Shown here: piece after piece, positions 63,328-64,000 of the stretch
Numbering within the stretch: the first letter of the stretch is position 1
Layout of the letters: the number at the start of each line of letters is the position of its first letter
Source: Diprion similis
Lineage: Eukaryota > Arthropoda > Insecta > Hymenoptera > Diprionidae
Direction of reading: 5' to 3'
DNA length: 64,000 nt
Assembly: GCF_021155765.1 (NCBI RefSeq)
Contig: NC_060107.1
Coordinates: 15,672,501 to 15,736,500, forward strand
The notes under the pieces: model-generated
The model's input: only the letters and a program-made list of their open reading frames with translations
Database searches by the model: none
Told to the model about the DNA's origin: nothing
Translations under genes and position numbers: made by a program

Positions 63328-64000
63328 CTGTCATAAATAGCAGATGTCAATGTTAAATTATAGTTCCAACCGTTAAGATACTGAGTTCTGTATTGTGTTC
63401 ATACCATCCTCTGATCACTTATCAAAGCAATGGTCTTTACTTCTAGTTTACCAGTTGGAAAATATCTGGTACAACAAATTTCTGTAAAATCTTTGTCAAG
63501 TTGTCAAAAGTGTTCGGAGTACCTGACAGTAATCGGAATAAAATCAGAGATATTCATAATATCAGATCCTGAAGGGAGTGTAATAAATTATTTCAAATTA
63601 ACAAGACACCTTATGTATAGACTATCGGAGATATTTTCCCCACCAGCAACACTCTTGAAAAGTGATGTAAACAGAATAAATACTTGATACTATTGATTCT
63701 TCAACTTATAAGACGCCATCTTGTGAGAGTCAATATAGCGCAGTAGCCAATGTTCGCATTTGATTCTAAAAGTCGTTTTTTTTTAAACAAATTTCGATTT
63801 ACATTGACTTAATGTCACAAAATGGAGGTTTCACAGCTCTCACGATGTTTTGTGTGCATTGGTATTCAGAAAATTTGACTAAAGCGATCAGCTGTTAGTC
63901 ACGATCGACGCCATGCTGCCATCAGCACGCCAGGATCAAAGATCCCAATACCAGGGGAAAAATATGGTTGGAATACCTGACACGGTTGGAAAACGCCAAG
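63328..64000. other. Right edge: intron or 5' flank of the DCST-like gene
   Basis: The first exon in view (63327-63177) begins inside a codon with a good acceptor (TTATGACAG), so upstream exons must exist. None could be found in the remaining 670 bp. GACGCCATCTTG at 63711 and the repeat copy at 63884 show transposon-derived content. Confidence 0.5.
63884..63920 (+). repeat. Copy of a short dispersed repeat (CGATCAGCTGATCG family)
   Basis: GCGATCAGCTGTTAGTCACG then ATCGACGCCATGCTGCC. Closest in layout to the reversed copy at 4620, which also has CACGAT between the palindrome and the GCCATATTG block. Confidence 0.55.

Overview
The window looks like insect nuclear DNA. It is AT-rich, with compact multi-exon genes, canonical GT/AG introns, AATAAA signals, decayed non-LTR retrotransposon remains, fold-back (MITE-like) elements and a long satellite array. 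The gene set (aspartyl/asparaginyl beta-hydroxylase, a DNAAF6/PIH1D3-like dynein-arm factor, cysteine dioxygenase, a DC-STAMP-domain/RING protein) fits an arthropod. Hymenoptera is only a guess; nothing here fixes the species.

Layout. (1) 2.1-5.5 kb, plus strand: 3' half of an aspartyl/asparaginyl beta-hydroxylase gene. It converges on (2) 6.3-8.2 kb, minus strand: a complete four-exon DNAAF6-like gene. (3) 8.84-10.69 kb: a TA-flanked element with inverted termini, followed at once by a lone, strongly diverged copy of the satellite monomer. (4) 13.2-35.8 kb, minus strand: cysteine dioxygenase in four exons. Its 21-kb first intron holds (5) a ~16.7-kb tandem array (15.17-31.9 kb) of about 49 monomers of 342-343 bp with nested 7-mer and 6-mer higher-order repeats. 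(6) 35.8-42.0 kb: gene-poor DNA with a reverse-transcriptase fossil, microsatellites and hairpins. (7) 42.07-47.04 kb, minus strand: an unrecognised 1,105-residue protein with a repeated CxxC-x(4-6)-CxC motif. (8) 49.85-52.24 kb, minus strand: an unrecognised basic, low-complexity protein. (9) 52.43-63.33 kb, minus strand, cut by the right edge: a DC-STAMP-domain/RING protein (DCST1/DCST2/Sneaky family). Its reading frame continues through well-formed splice sites for ten more exons, about 1,480 residues of acidic and basic low-complexity sequence.

How the genes relate. DNAAF6 builds dynein arms of motile cilia and sperm tails, and DCST/Sneaky proteins act in sperm at fertilisation, so two genes have male-gamete links. 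A similar role for the two unrecognised minus-strand genes beside DCST is only a suggestion from position and composition. Exon models were built by hand from splice sites and reading-frame continuity. Family calls rest on recognised motifs, not on a database search.
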